Assembly: GCF_002763455.1 (NCBI RefSeq) | Contig: NZ_NIXK01000002.1 | Span: 310,001 to 374,000, forward strand | DNA: 64,000 nucleotides | Origin: Lentibacillus sediminis | GTDB lineage: Bacteria; Bacillota; Bacilli; Bacillales; Amphibacillaceae | Direction of reading: 5' to 3' | In this document: in pieces, positions 36,580 to 46,964 of the stretch | How the letters are laid out: the number at the start of each line of letters is the position of its first letter | How positions within the stretch are numbered: the first letter of the stretch is position 1 | Position numbers and translations under genes: made by a program | The notes under the pieces: generated by a model | What the model was told of the DNA's origin: nothing | Databases searched by the model: none | The model's input: only the letters and a program-made list of their open reading frames with translations

Positions 36580-37137
36580 TTATACTTCCGTTATTTCGTT
36601 TTCTTTTTCTTTTGCCAGCTGGTCAATCTTAGCAATATGATCATCCGTTGCCTTCTGGACGTCATTTTGCAGATCTCGCAGGTCATCTTCCGTCAAGTCA
36701 CCGCTCTTTTCTGCTTTTTTCAGCTGATCATTGGCATCACGACGGTTATTGCGTACTTGCACGCGGGATTCTTCGGCATATTTCCCAACAACTTTCACCA
36801 GATCTTTGCGGCGTTCTTCCGTCAAAGCCGGGATACTGATCCGAATGACATTGCCGTCATTCGATGGAGATAAGCCGAGGTCTGCCTTTTGAATTGCTTT
36901 TTCCATATCACTAAGGGCAGATTTATCATATGGTGTGATGACTAAGAGCCTTGCTTCCGGTGCCCCGATATTCGCAAGCTGGTTCAACGGTGTATTGGCA
37001 CCGTAGTAATCAACGTACACACTGTCCAAAATGTTTGGATTTGCTCTTCCCGCTCTTACAGTGGCCAGGTTTTTGGAAAAAGCCTGCACTGCTTGCTGCA
37101 TCTTTTCACGTGCTTCTTTCAATATAGCGTCTGACAT
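36580..37137 (-). CDS. frr: Ribosome recycling factor
   Basis: 185 aa, full length. With EF-G it splits the post-termination ribosome. The sequence is typical throughout ([19 protein letters not shown]). It starts 2 bp after the pyrH stop, with AAGGGGGAAA inside the pyrH end as ribosome site, so the two are co-translated. Confidence 0.98.
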   Translation of the reverse strand: MSDAILKEAREKMQQAVQAFSKNLATVRAGRANPNILDSVYVDYYGANTPLNQLANIGAPEARLLVITPYDKSALSDMEKAIQKADLGLSPSNDGNVIRISIPALTEERRKDLVKVVGKYAEESRVQVRNNRRDANDQLKKAEKSGDLTEDDLRDLQNDVQKATDDHIAKIDQLAKEKENEITEV

Positions 37138-37139
37138 GG

Positions 37140-37988
<849 letters not shown>

Positions 37989-38873
37989 TTATTTTTTAAT
38001 TTGGCTCATTACTTCGTCAGCAAAATTCTCTTCACGCTTTTCCATGCCTTCACCCACTTCATAGCGTACGAATGCCTTCACAGAAGCGCCTTTATCACTT
38101 ACATATTTTTTTACTTTTTGATCAGGATCTTTAACGAAATTTTGTTCAAGCAGGCAGATTTCTTCAAAGAATTTGCCGAGACGTCCTTCTACCATTTTTT
38201 CGACAATTTTTTCCGGCTTTCCTTCATTCAATGCCTGGGTGGTTAGTACTTCGCGTTCCCGCTCCACTTCGTCCTGAGCAACCTCATCCCGGGAAACATA
38301 GCGCGGATTGACAGCTGCTGCATGCATAGCAATGTCTTTCGCCAGCTGCGCGTCTTGGGTTCCTTCCAGTAATGTAAGAGCACCAATACGGCCGCCCATA
38401 TGAAGGTAAGATCCGAACACATCATTGTCTGTTTTATTGAGTAGCTGGAAACGGCGCAGCGAAATTTTCTCTCCGATTTTGGAGATAACCGAATTAATAT
38501 AAACTTCCAGCGTATCGCCTTCTCCATGAAGCTGCTGCTGAAGCGCTTCTTCCACCGTCCCAGGCTCCTCTTTAGCAATATGCTTGGCAAGCTCGGAAAG
38601 CAGCTGCTGGAATTGTTCATTTTTCACAACGAAATCTGTTTCACAGTTCACTTCAATTAAAACTGCCGTGTTGTTATCCACCAGAGCATAAGCTGCTCCT
38701 TCTGCGGCAATCCGGTCTGCTTTTTTCGCAGCTTTGGACATGCCTTTCTCTCGCAGAAAATCAATTGCTTTTTCCATGTCCCCGTCCGTTTCCTGCAAGG
38801 CCTTCTTGCAGTCCATCATACCGGCACCAGTTTGTTCACGCAATTCTTTTACCATTTTTGCAGTAATCGCCAT
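37989..38873 (-). CDS. tsf: Elongation factor Ts
   Basis: 294 aa guanine nucleotide exchange factor for EF-Tu. The N-terminal UBA-like domain ([18 protein letters not shown]) and two dimerisation-type core domains (NCETDFV and following) are present at normal length. Downstream of rpsB with a partial terminator between them. Confidence 0.98.
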   Translation of the reverse strand: MAITAKMVKELREQTGAGMMDCKKALQETDGDMEKAIDFLREKGMSKAAKKADRIAAEGAAYALVDNNTAVLIEVNCETDFVVKNEQFQQLLSELAKHIAKEEPGTVEEALQQQLHGEGDTLEVYINSVISKIGEKISLRRFQLLNKTDNDVFGSYLHMGGRIGALTLLEGTQDAQLAKDIAMHAAAVNPRYVSRDEVAQDEVEREREVLTTQALNEGKPEKIVEKMVEGRLGKFFEEICLLEQNFVKDPDQKVKKYVSDKGASVKAFVRYEVGEGMEKREENFADEVMSQIKK

Positions 38874-38940
38874 AGTGATTCCTCCTTATTCGTCTTTATG
38901 AAAACCTGCCTGTCCCAATCATGAGTTCACCGGTTTTCGT

Positions 38941-38978
38941 AAAAAAGGGTGATAAAAGGCTCTTATCCTTTATCACCC
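38941..38978 (-). terminator. Terminator or attenuator between rpsB and tsf
   Basis: Minus-strand stem of 12 pairs with one bulge (GGGTGATAAA with TTTATCACCC plus GG/CC), then six T. It lies in a 118-bp gap inside what is usually an operon, so it may set the rpsB to tsf ratio. Confidence 0.85.
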
Positions 38979-38991
38979 ACCTTTTTCACAA

Positions 38992-39771
38992 TTATGCTTC
39001 AGTTGCTTGGGATTCTGAGCCAGCTTCGGCTTTTTCCTCCGGTCCATCTGCTTTTTCGGTTTCAGCAGCTGGAACTTCTTCGGTTTCTTCCCCTTGTTTC
39101 ACTTCTAAAATAGCGTCAGCCATTTTGGAAGTCAACAGTTTAACAGCCCGGATGGCATCATCATTTGCCGGGATGATATAATCGATTTCATCTGGATCAC
39201 AGTTTGTATCAACAATCCCGATGATTGGAATGTTCAATTTATGTGCTTCTGCAATTGCGATGCGCTCTTTGCGCGGATCCACAACAAACAGAGCATCCGG
39301 AAGTTTGTTCATTTCTTTGATTCCGCCGAGAAACTTAACAAGACGGTCTTTTTCTTTCAGCAAATCAACGACTTCTTTTTTCGGCAATACATCAAATGTT
39401 CCATCTTCTTCCATCCGCTCAATGTCTTTCAGGCGATTAATACGCTTGCGGATCGTCTGGAAATTAGTCAAAGTGCCTCCCAGCCAGCGCTGGTTGATAT
39501 AAAACATGCCAGAACGGGTCGCTTCATCGCGTACAGAGTCCTGTGCCTGTTTTTTTGTTCCTACGAAAAGAACCGTACCGCCGTTTGCAGCCAGATCTTT
39601 TACATAGTTGTAAGCTTCATCTACCTTTTTCACTGTTTTTTGCAGGTCGATGATGTAAATCCCGTTACGCTCGGTAAAGATGTATTTTTTCATCTTCGGG
39701 TTCCAGCGGCGGGTCTGATGGCCAAAATGCACACCAGCTTCCAGCAATTGCTTCATGGATATTGCTGCCAT
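38992..39771 (-). CDS. rpsB: 30S ribosomal protein S2
   Basis: 259 aa. The conserved core starts [19 protein letters not shown]; the ATG at 39771 follows AAGGAGGAATTATT. Upstream in-frame codons to 39840 belong to the leader hairpin. The C-terminal 35 residues are an acidic Glu/Ala tail, longer than the core and variable in the family. It has its own promoter and a structured leader. Confidence 0.98.
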   Translation of the reverse strand: MAAISMKQLLEAGVHFGHQTRRWNPKMKKYIFTERNGIYIIDLQKTVKKVDEAYNYVKDLAANGGTVLFVGTKKQAQDSVRDEATRSGMFYINQRWLGGTLTNFQTIRKRINRLKDIERMEEDGTFDVLPKKEVVDLLKEKDRLVKFLGGIKEMNKLPDALFVVDPRKERIAIAEAHKLNIPIIGIVDTNCDPDEIDYIIPANDDAIRAVKLLTSKMADAILEVKQGEETEEVPAAETEKADGPEEKAEAGSESQATEA

Positions 39772-39811
39772 AATAATTCCTCCTTGGTTTTTTTCCTCCG
39801 CTCCGATCATT

Positions 39812-39852
39812 TTTGCATAATGACCAGGTGTTCCCGGCAACCGTTATGCAAA
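39812..39852 (-). promoter_or_regulatory. Hairpin in the rpsB 5' leader
   Basis: TTTGCATAA and TTATGCAAA form a perfect 9-bp stem around a 23-nt loop that itself can pair (GGTTGCC region with GGGAACACC). It sits between the predicted transcription start (near 39912) and the rpsB ribosome site. A ribosomal-protein leader with S2 autoregulation is plausible; not proven. Confidence 0.5.
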
Positions 39853-39918
39853 TTACGGCGCGTGTGTTGTGTTCTATACTTCCTAATACAGGAAACAATA
39901 GTGTTTACACCAAAAATT

Positions 39919-39947
39919 AATATATCATATAGGGCAGATGGAATCAA
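39919..39947 (-). promoter_or_regulatory. Sigma-A promoter of rpsB-tsf
   Basis: Minus strand: -35 TTGATT (39947-39942), 17-bp spacer, extended -10 TGATATATT with hexamer TATATT at 39924-39919. It lies right after the swrB stop, so rpsB is not dependent on the fla/che operon. Confidence 0.72.
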
Positions 39948-39961
39948 GCATTAATTCGTTA

Positions 39962-40390
39962 TTATGCATGCAATTTAATAACGAGAGCCGCTTCCGTCTT
40001 TCCGCAGTTCAAAAATCTTGCTATATCTGTCTCAGAATACCCTTTATGATGCAGCTGCAGAATCCGTGACTGCAAAGAGGCCTCCACCTCATCTTTTTCC
40101 TCAATTGGAGGCGGAGAATAGCCGCCTGTCTGATCGGGTTCCGTCTTGGCCGAAGAGCTGGAGAAAGACGGATTCACCGTTATTTCTTCTTTGCTGCGGC
40201 CGGATATTTTCCGCTCCAAACGTGCATTTTCTTCCTTTATTTCCTTGAGATATGTATCAAAAAGCTCCATCCATTCCCGAGGATCGTTTTGTTCCTGCCC
40301 GTTTCCTTGATTCTTTTGCAAAAGCTTGAAGATGGCAAACAGTGATACAATATGAAGCAGAAAACTGATAATAAGGAGGAATGATACCAT
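39962..40390 (-). CDS. swrB: SwrB-like swarming motility protein
   Basis: 142 aa. An N-terminal membrane segment (about 1-22), a short helical region, a Ser/Pro/Glu-rich linker (about 70-110) and a C-terminal helix-turn-helix-like segment (HHKGYSETDIARFLNCGKT). Similar architecture and identical sigD-swrB-rpsB position to B. subtilis SwrB, which promotes flagellar type III secretion activation. The start at 40390 (MVSFLLIISF) follows AAAGGGG. Assignment rests on position and architecture. Confidence 0.78.
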   Translation of the reverse strand: MVSFLLIISFLLHIVSLFAIFKLLQKNQGNGQEQNDPREWMELFDTYLKEIKEENARLERKISGRSKEEITVNPSFSSSSAKTEPDQTGGYSPPPIEEKDEVEASLQSRILQLHHKGYSETDIARFLNCGKTEAALVIKLHA

Positions 40391-40434
40391 CAGATATAAC
40401 CCCTTTTCATTCGAATATTTCTCTGGCAAGGCCT

Positions 40435-41214
40435 TTACGTCGATTCCTGAATTTTACTCAGTGTTTTTCTTAATTTAAAAATCGTTTTTTTATGTATCTG
40501 GGAAATTCTTGATGTTGTCAGCCCCATCACTTCCCCTATCTCGGTAAGGGTCAATTCTTCCTGATAAATAAGACTGATTACCAGCTGTTCTTTTTCACTC
40601 AGCATTTTAATCCCCGCAATTAATTCTTCCTTTAATTCATTGGCAAGCAGATCTTCTTCCGGTCTCAGTGCGGCACTGTCTGCTATTGTATAGCCGATCC
40701 CTTCTTTTTTATCGCCTTTGCCATCCTTCGGTTTTTCTTCCATGGACAGAATGTTGGCAAACAGGGAATCATTCATGGCAGCTTCGACTTCCGCTGTAGT
40801 CATACCAGTCTGTTCTGCTACTTCCTGAGCGGTCGGCGCCCGCCTCAATGTTTGTTCCAGTTCCTGCGTAACCTGATCCACCTTTTTCGCTCTTTCTCTG
40901 ACTGACCTTGACAGCCAATCGTCTTTTCGAAGGCCATCCATGATCGCTCCACGTATGCGAAAGGAAGCATATGTATCAAATTTCAGGTTTCTCCCTGTAT
41001 CAAATTTCTTTAATGCGTCATAGAGTCCAAATAAACCAAGACTCTTGATATCTTCTTTACTTATATTGTTTGGCAAATGGCTGGAGATTCGTTCCACATG
41101 AAAACTGACTAAATACATGTAATGCTGGATTAACTCATTGGCAGCCTGATTATCTCCCTTTGCTATCCAGTTTTCCCATAATTTTTGTTCATGAAGCAAT
41201 TTTTTTGTGGACAT
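40435..41214 (-). CDS. sigD: RNA polymerase sigma factor SigD (FliA/WhiG family)
   Basis: 259 aa. Directs late flagellar, motility and autolysin genes. Region 2 (DIKSLGLFGLYDALKKFD and FRIRGAIMDGLR), region 3 and region 4 helix-turn-helix (LTLTEIGEVMGLTTSRISQ) are intact. The ATG at 41214 follows AAGGAGG. In B. subtilis it directly follows cheD; here 671 bp holding a repeat element separates them and I see no clear sigD promoter. Confidence 0.96.
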   Translation of the reverse strand: MSTKKLLHEQKLWENWIAKGDNQAANELIQHYMYLVSFHVERISSHLPNNISKEDIKSLGLFGLYDALKKFDTGRNLKFDTYASFRIRGAIMDGLRKDDWLSRSVRERAKKVDQVTQELEQTLRRAPTAQEVAEQTGMTTAEVEAAMNDSLFANILSMEEKPKDGKGDKKEGIGYTIADSAALRPEEDLLANELKEELIAGIKMLSEKEQLVISLIYQEELTLTEIGEVMGLTTSRISQIHKKTIFKLRKTLSKIQEST

Positions 41215-41279
41215 TCCAGTCGTCCTCCTTGCCATCGGTTTCTTCCTTAAATATGGCTCTTTTCATAAGTTTTGTTGCT

Positions 41280-41820
41280 ATTTTAGTTCGCAGTTAATGG
41301 AAAATACGTCGTAACCTCTGGTCGCCGCTGCGGAAATACCCTTCGCTTTCCGCGGGCGCTGGTAAGCCCTCCTCACGCTGACGCGCTGCGGGGTCTTACC
41401 TATGCTTACCATCCCGCAGGAGTCTCAGGGTATTTCCTCCGCTAACGGTGTGCTTTGTTACTTTACTGCTTATTAAATTTAAAAAGGCATACATTCACTT
41501 TTGAGGGTTGACTCCCGCTGTTGTCAACCGCACACCTTAGGGCACGGCTAACTACTCGCGGGAAACCACCGCTGCACAGGCCCTGGCTCGTGCTAACTCC
41601 CACTCCAATTAACAGTGTAGGCTTCTGTCTTAATTGATTTTAAAAACAACACCACCAGCGAAGGAAATACATGGAGACTCCTGCGGGAAGAAAAGCCTAG
41701 GTGAGTCCCCGAAGTGCGACAGCACAAGGGGGCTCACCAGCCCCCGCGGAAAGCGAAAGGTATTTCCGGAGCGGCGATCATAAACCCCACTGAGTTATGT
41801 CACAGTTTATAGATTTTGTA
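41280..41820. repeat. Dispersed palindromic repeat, copy 3, inserted between cheD and sigD
   Basis: Two GC-rich modules in inverted orientation: about 41328-41442 and 41660-41775; the second is close to the reverse complement of the first. Each can fold into a long imperfect hairpin. The right end (CACAGTTTATAG, 41801-41812) corresponds to the left end of copies 1 and 2, so this copy is reversed. The middle (41450-41650) is unrelated or diverged. No gene supported. Together with short flanks it fills the cheD-sigD gap. Confidence 0.8.
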
Positions 41821-41885
41821 ATAAAAACAACAAACGCTTTTTGATGAGACGAGTAAACGCAGTCCCAATCTTTTAGAAAATAGCC

Positions 41886-42380
41886 TTAAATATAAATTAC
41901 TGGTTCGTTAATTTTCCGGATTCTCAGCTGCTGTGTTTGCGGGTTAAATTCAATCGTCCTGCCAGTGACGCCGCCAACATCGGATCCTGTTACCGTAATA
42001 GCGGCTTTTTTCAGCAAATGGGAAACCGCTTCAATATTCCTCTCACCGATACGGATCGTGTCAGAGCCTGAGAAGGAGGGGAACATTTGCGCACCTCCGG
42101 CTATTTTGGCTTTTAGTGCATTTCTGTTGGCTCCGGCAGCTGTTAATCTATCGATCAGCCAGGGTATCGAACTGTCCGCATATTTGAAAATATGGATCGG
42201 CTCACTTTTGGCAAGACTGGAATCAGGAAGCAGAATATGTGCAAGTCCAGCCCTTTCGTTCGCTTCATCATACAGTACCACTCCGACACAAGAACCTAAT
42301 CCTGTCGTTCGTAAAAGGTCCGGAGAATGCGCGATAGCTGCAGATGAAATTCCTACTTTAATAATGTGTTTATCTTTCAT
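41886..42380 (-). CDS. cheD: CheD, chemoreceptor glutamine deamidase
   Basis: 164 aa. Deamidates specific glutamines in chemoreceptors. The catalytic Cys31 (TTGLGSCVG) and His48 (GLAHILLPD) are present. In B. subtilis it is regulated by binding to CheC and CheY-P; cheC is missing from this locus. RBS GAGAAG precedes the ATG at 42380. It follows cheW by 55 bp. Confidence 0.95.
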   Translation of the reverse strand: MKDKHIIKVGISSAAIAHSPDLLRTTGLGSCVGVVLYDEANERAGLAHILLPDSSLAKSEPIHIFKYADSSIPWLIDRLTAAGANRNALKAKIAGGAQMFPSFSGSDTIRIGERNIEAVSHLLKKAAITVTGSDVGGVTGRTIEFNPQTQQLRIRKINEPVIYI

Positions 42381-42435
42381 TGATCTTCTCTTCTCTCTGA
42401 ATATGCCTATTTTGCTCTCTTTGGATATTGTTTAA

Positions 42436-42909
42436 TTAACGATTGAGTGCCGGCATGGTTGTCGGCCGGACTTTATCTGATAGAATCACAGTCAGATCAA
42501 GCAAAATGAGCAGACGGTTCTCCATCTTCACGATACCTTCCATCGCCTCTTGACCTGAATAGCCATTGACATCTGATGCATACTCTATTCGATCTTCCTG
42601 GATGTCCAGCACATCCCTGGCAGCATCCACAATCAACCCGGCTTCTTTGTCCTTTGAGCTGACCATCATAATCCGTGCAGAAGGGGGATGGTCCGCCTCT
42701 TCCATACCAAACCTGAGGCGCAGATCAATAACTGGCATTACGACCCCCCTTAGGTTCATAACACCCTTAACAAAACCAGGGACCTTAGGCATCCTTGTCA
42801 AAGGCAGCATTTTTTCAATTGATGTCACCTGTTTAATTGGCACCGCATAATCCATGTCTCCAAGCCGAAAAACAATAACTTTTCGTTTCTCTTTTTCCTC
42901 TGCTGCCAC
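42436..42909 (-). CDS. cheW: CheW, chemotaxis coupling protein, GTG start
   Basis: 157 aa. SH3-like scaffold joining chemoreceptors to the CheA kinase. The VKGVMNLRGVVMPVIDLR segment is the CheW hallmark. The start is GTG at 42909, with AGGAGG 7 nt upstream; the in-frame ATG at 42939 lacks a site. It starts 35 bp after flhG; in B. subtilis cheB and cheA lie in that interval. Confidence 0.95.
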   Translation of the reverse strand: MAAEEKEKRKVIVFRLGDMDYAVPIKQVTSIEKMLPLTRMPKVPGFVKGVMNLRGVVMPVIDLRLRFGMEEADHPPSARIMMVSSKDKEAGLIVDAARDVLDIQEDRIEYASDVNGYSGQEAMEGIVKMENRLLILLDLTVILSDKVRPTTMPALNR

Positions 42910-42944
42910 GGCCACTCCTCCTGATAGGTTAACTTCCATGCCGC

Positions 42945-43805
42945 TCAGGGCATGAATCGTCTCAGTTTCTGCAAAAATGTTGATGCATTGTTTTCTGTCT
43001 CCGTTTCCTCCATGAGATAATCCCGTGTGAGCTGCTTCATTGTTTTGGAAGCAGGTGATTTACTATTCATTATTGTAAAGGGAATCTGCCGTATAACAGC
43101 TGTTGCCACGGCTTTATCATCCGGGATAATTCCCATCCGCTGCACATCTGCCGATAAGAACCGTAAGACCACTTTTTGGAATCGCTCCGTTGCCTTACTG
43201 CCGCTTTTAAAGGAAGATGCACGATTCATGATAATGTGAAAAGGCATCTTTGGCTCTTTCGCAACTACTTGTTTAACCATACTGTAGGCATCCGTGATAG
43301 CTGTCGGCTCCGGGGTGGTAACTACGATACACTCATCTGCCGCCAGAATGAAAAAGATGCTGTCTTCACTAGCCCCTGCTCCCATATCAAACAGGATATA
43401 GTCATATTGCTTCGCGAGTTCCCTATACTCTGCATAAAAATAGTCCCGCTTCTCTTCATCCAGGGAAAATAATGAGCCAAGGCCTTTTCCGCCGGCGATG
43501 TATGCCAAGCCTTCAGGTCCTCTTTCAATAATATCATGCATGCTGACATCTCCTGAGAACAGATCGGCAAAAGACCTGCTAGCATAAAATCCTAAGAGAA
43601 TATCAATGTTCCCCATACCGACATCCAAGTCAATCAGCAGAACTTTTTTACCGTTTTTGATCAATTCCAGTGAAAAATTGATGACGATGCTTGATTTACC
43701 GACCCCGCCCTTACCGCTAACTACAGCAATGGTCCTTGCCTGTTTTACAGCAGTTTCCTTGCCCAGCCGGCGCCTGAGCTCTGCTGCCTGATCACTATGC
43801 ATCAT
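42945..43805 (-). CDS. flhG: FlhG/YlxH, MinD-like flagellar number ATPase
   Basis: 286 aa P-loop ATPase; deviant Walker A GKGGVGKS at about 31-38, preceded by the Gln/Arg-rich DQAAELRRRL that in FlhG activates FlhF GTPase. A C-terminal amphipathic helix is likely. It controls placement and number of flagella. Two adjacent ATGs (43805, 43802) follow GCAGGTG; the start is uncertain by one residue. Overlaps flhF by about 11 bp. Confidence 0.94.
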   Translation of the reverse strand: MMHSDQAAELRRRLGKETAVKQARTIAVVSGKGGVGKSSIVINFSLELIKNGKKVLLIDLDVGMGNIDILLGFYASRSFADLFSGDVSMHDIIERGPEGLAYIAGGKGLGSLFSLDEEKRDYFYAEYRELAKQYDYILFDMGAGASEDSIFFILAADECIVVTTPEPTAITDAYSMVKQVVAKEPKMPFHIIMNRASSFKSGSKATERFQKVVLRFLSADVQRMGIIPDDKAVATAVIRQIPFTIMNSKSPASKTMKQLTRDYLMEETETENNASTFLQKLRRFMP

Positions 43806-44916
43806 TCGCACCTGCCACCAGTTCTGCGATCTTCTCAGGGGTGGCGAATATCACATCATCAGGGACTTCCTGCCCGTTTGTCAGGTATGCCACACCAATC
43901 TGATGCCGCAATAACATGTTCAGCAAGCTCCCAAATCGTGTTGTTTCATCCATCTTCGTGAAAATCAAAGAAGTTAACGGAAAATCGGCAAACTGCTGAT
44001 AAATTTCCTCAAGATCTTTTGGCTTGCCAGTCATAGATAATACAAGGTAGCTGTCTACTCCGCCTCCAAAGTCCAGATGTTGCTCAAGTTCTCTCACATA
44101 TTTTTCTTCCCGGAAATTTCTCCCCGCTGTATCAACAAAAATTAAATCATACGTATTCAGTCGTTTAACAGCCTCCCGATAGTCGTTCATGGTATATGCC
44201 ACTTCAACGGGAATATCAAGGATTTCTGCATAAGTTTTTAATTGTTCAATCGCTGCAATCCGGTATGTATCTGTCGTGATAAAAGCAACCTTTTTATCAT
44301 CACGAAGCATGCTTCTGGCTGCCAGCTTTGCAAGTGTGGTTGTTTTTCCTACCCCAGTTGGACCGATAAATTGAATGATCCGTTTCTCTCCGCAGATTCC
44401 CTGAAATGACATGCTGTCTAGCTGGGCTTTTATATGTGCGGCTGCGTCTTGCATAATCGTCTCGGAGTCTGGTCGTTTACCTGATCCTGCATGCTTTTTT
44501 TGCAGCGACTCTGTAATTTCCGTGGCTAATTTCTGCTCCACTTCCTGTTCGAGCAAATGTTCATATAGATACTGATATCCGCCTTCGTATTCCTTTGGAA
44601 GACGCGAAGTCTGATATTCGACCATTTTCTTTAACTGTTTCATTTCGGATAAAAATTCATTGCTCAGAGATGAACCCCGTTCCTGGCGATTGGTTTGGGA
44701 AATTGGTTTGACTTCCCCTGTTTTTCTGGAGGCATCTCTGTATGGCTCCTTGTCAAGTCCTGCAACTACTTCAATGCTTACTTTTTTAAACAGACCAAAT
44801 ATACCGCCGCTATGCACCTCTCTGGAGTTGAGGATCACAGCCTCTGAACCAAAATCTTTGCGCACTTGCTTCATTGCTTCCGGCATGGTCGGCGCTACAT
44901 ATTTTTTCACCTTCAT
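43795..44916 (-). CDS. flhF: FlhF, SRP-type flagellar GTPase
   Basis: 373 aa. The N-terminal basic region (about 1-90) precedes an SRP-family NG domain with GPTGVGKT at 185-192 and DTAGRNF further on. It recruits flagellar components to assembly sites. The ATG overlaps the flhA stop by 4 bp and the end overlaps flhG, so translation is coupled through all three genes. Confidence 0.96.
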   Translation of the reverse strand: MKVKKYVAPTMPEAMKQVRKDFGSEAVILNSREVHSGGIFGLFKKVSIEVVAGLDKEPYRDASRKTGEVKPISQTNRQERGSSLSNEFLSEMKQLKKMVEYQTSRLPKEYEGGYQYLYEHLLEQEVEQKLATEITESLQKKHAGSGKRPDSETIMQDAAAHIKAQLDSMSFQGICGEKRIIQFIGPTGVGKTTTLAKLAARSMLRDDKKVAFITTDTYRIAAIEQLKTYAEILDIPVEVAYTMNDYREAVKRLNTYDLIFVDTAGRNFREEKYVRELEQHLDFGGGVDSYLVLSMTGKPKDLEEIYQQFADFPLTSLIFTKMDETTRFGSLLNMLLRHQIGVAYLTNGQEVPDDVIFATPEKIAELVAGANDA

Positions 44917-46946
44917 GCTACATTCACCACCCCAACACTTTGCACTTGCACTGTCGGCTCCAGCTCGTTATAGGAAAGGACGACAACTTGCGGCAGAAAC
45001 CGGTCCAGCAGCTGTTTCACATACATCCGGATCGCTGGAGAGCATAGAACTACAGCTGATTCCTCCTGAAGTGTCAGCTTTTCCACTTCATCATGGATTG
45101 TTTTGATAATGGCCTGCTGTGCCTCCGGATCAAGTGCCAGATAATTGCCGTGCTCCGTCTGCTGGATATTTTCTGCAATCATTTTCTCTGCTTTTGGTGA
45201 GACAGTTATCACATTTAACGACTGACCATCTTTGGCATATTGTTTGGTTATCTGCGGCGATAACGCCTGCCGCGCATATTCTGCAAGCAGTTCCGTGTCA
45301 TTGGTCATTTTGGAAAAATCTGCTAACGTTTCAAAAATCACCGGCAGATTGCGGATCGATATATTCTCCCTTAGCAGTTTGGCAAGCACCTTCTGAACGT
45401 CGCCGACCGCCATAGGCTCTGGTGTTACCTCTTCTACAAGGATCGGATATGTTTCTTTCAAATGATCAATAAGCTGCTTTGTTTCCTGTCTTCCCAGGAG
45501 GGTATGGGCATTCTGCTTGATTACCTCCGTAATATGGGTGGAGACTACGGACGGCGGGTCCACCACCGTGTAGCCGGAAAGTTCCGCCTCATCTTTGTTT
45601 CCTGCTGTAATCCATTTTGCCGGCAGACCAAAAGCAGGTTCCTTTGTTGAAATTCCTTCGATTGGGTCATCATCCAAATCAGGCGCCATTGCCAGATAAT
45701 GGTCAAGCAGCAGCTCACCAGTTGCCGACTGATTGCCTTTAATTTTCAAGCGATATTCATTTGGCTCTAGCTGAATATTGTCCCGGATGCGGACGACCGG
45801 AATAACCAGTCCCAGTTCAATAGCCAGCTGCCGGCGGATCATAATTATCCGGTCCAGAAGATCTCCTCCCTGATTGGCATCCGCCAAGGGGATTAACGCG
45901 TAGCCGAATTCAAACTCAATCGGATCCATATTCATTAATGAAACAACATTTTCCGGTGCCTTCATTGCATTGCTTTCGGACTGATCTTCTTCCGTCTCAT
46001 CCGGGGCTTCCGGTTCCCTGACACGTCTCATCAGCAGATAGCCGCTTAATGCCAAAAGCCCGGCAAGTGCCGTAGTCAGGAAAAAGTTAATTGGAGTAAG
46101 TCCAAGCAAAAATATTGTTCCTGCGGCGATAAACAACAGATTCGGGTACTGCAGCAGCTGTCCTGTAACCTCTGTGCCCAAGTTGCCCTTACTGGTTGTC
46201 TTCGTTACCACGATCCCCATTGCTGTGGAAATCAATAAGGCCGGGATTTGGCTGACAAGTCCGTCACCCACAGTGAGCCGCATAAATGTATCAATCGCTT
46301 CCTGAAAGGACATCCCCATCTGTACCATGCCGATGATCAGGCCAAAAATAATATTGACCAGTACAATAATGATCCCGGCAATCGCATCCCCTTTCACGAA
46401 TTTACTCGCACCATCCATTGCCCCGTGGAAATCGGCTTCATTTTCCACTTTTTCCCGGCGTTCCTTTGCCTGCTGCTCGGAAATCAGCCCTGCATTCAAG
46501 TCAGCATCAATACTCATTTGCTTACCGGGCATGGCATCAAGGGTAAACCGCGCAGCAACTTCAGAGACACGTTCTGACCCTTTTGTAATAACGAGAAAAT
46601 TTATAATGACTAAAATAACAAATACAACGAACCCGACGAGCGCATTATTGCCGATGACAAAGCTTCCGAATGTAGCGACCACACCGCCGGCATCGGCTTC
46701 TGCAAGAATCGATCTGGTTGTTGATACATTCAACCCGAGCCGAAAAAGTGTCATTAACAAGATAAGTGCAGGGAATACAGAAAACTGGAGCGCTTCCTGG
46801 GTATTCATAGCCACAAGAATAACGATCAGTGCTAACGTAATATTGCACAGGATGAGAATGCTTAATATCCATCCAGGCAGCGGCACGACAAGCATAATTA
46901 TTATTAGAATAACACCTAACAGTACGGATAAATCACGTGCTTTCAT
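44913..46946 (-). CDS. flhA: FlhA, flagellar export gate
   Basis: 677 aa. About eight N-terminal membrane helices (1-310), the FHIPEP loop region (FTLDAMPGKQMSIDADLNAG), then a cytoplasmic domain (about 345-677) that docks export chaperone complexes. Full length compared with B. subtilis. It follows flhB by 18 bp. Confidence 0.98.
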   Translation of the reverse strand: MKARDLSVLLGVILIIIMLVVPLPGWILSILILCNITLALIVILVAMNTQEALQFSVFPALILLMTLFRLGLNVSTTRSILAEADAGGVVATFGSFVIGNNALVGFVVFVILVIINFLVITKGSERVSEVAARFTLDAMPGKQMSIDADLNAGLISEQQAKERREKVENEADFHGAMDGASKFVKGDAIAGIIIVLVNIIFGLIIGMVQMGMSFQEAIDTFMRLTVGDGLVSQIPALLISTAMGIVVTKTTSKGNLGTEVTGQLLQYPNLLFIAAGTIFLLGLTPINFFLTTALAGLLALSGYLLMRRVREPEAPDETEEDQSESNAMKAPENVVSLMNMDPIEFEFGYALIPLADANQGGDLLDRIIMIRRQLAIELGLVIPVVRIRDNIQLEPNEYRLKIKGNQSATGELLLDHYLAMAPDLDDDPIEGISTKEPAFGLPAKWITAGNKDEAELSGYTVVDPPSVVSTHITEVIKQNAHTLLGRQETKQLIDHLKETYPILVEEVTPEPMAVGDVQKVLAKLLRENISIRNLPVIFETLADFSKMTNDTELLAEYARQALSPQITKQYAKDGQSLNVITVSPKAEKMIAENIQQTEHGNYLALDPEAQQAIIKTIHDEVEKLTLQEESAVVLCSPAIRMYVKQLLDRFLPQVVVLSYNELEPTVQVQSVGVVNVA

Positions 46947-46964
46947 GGCTGTCTCCCTTCATTC

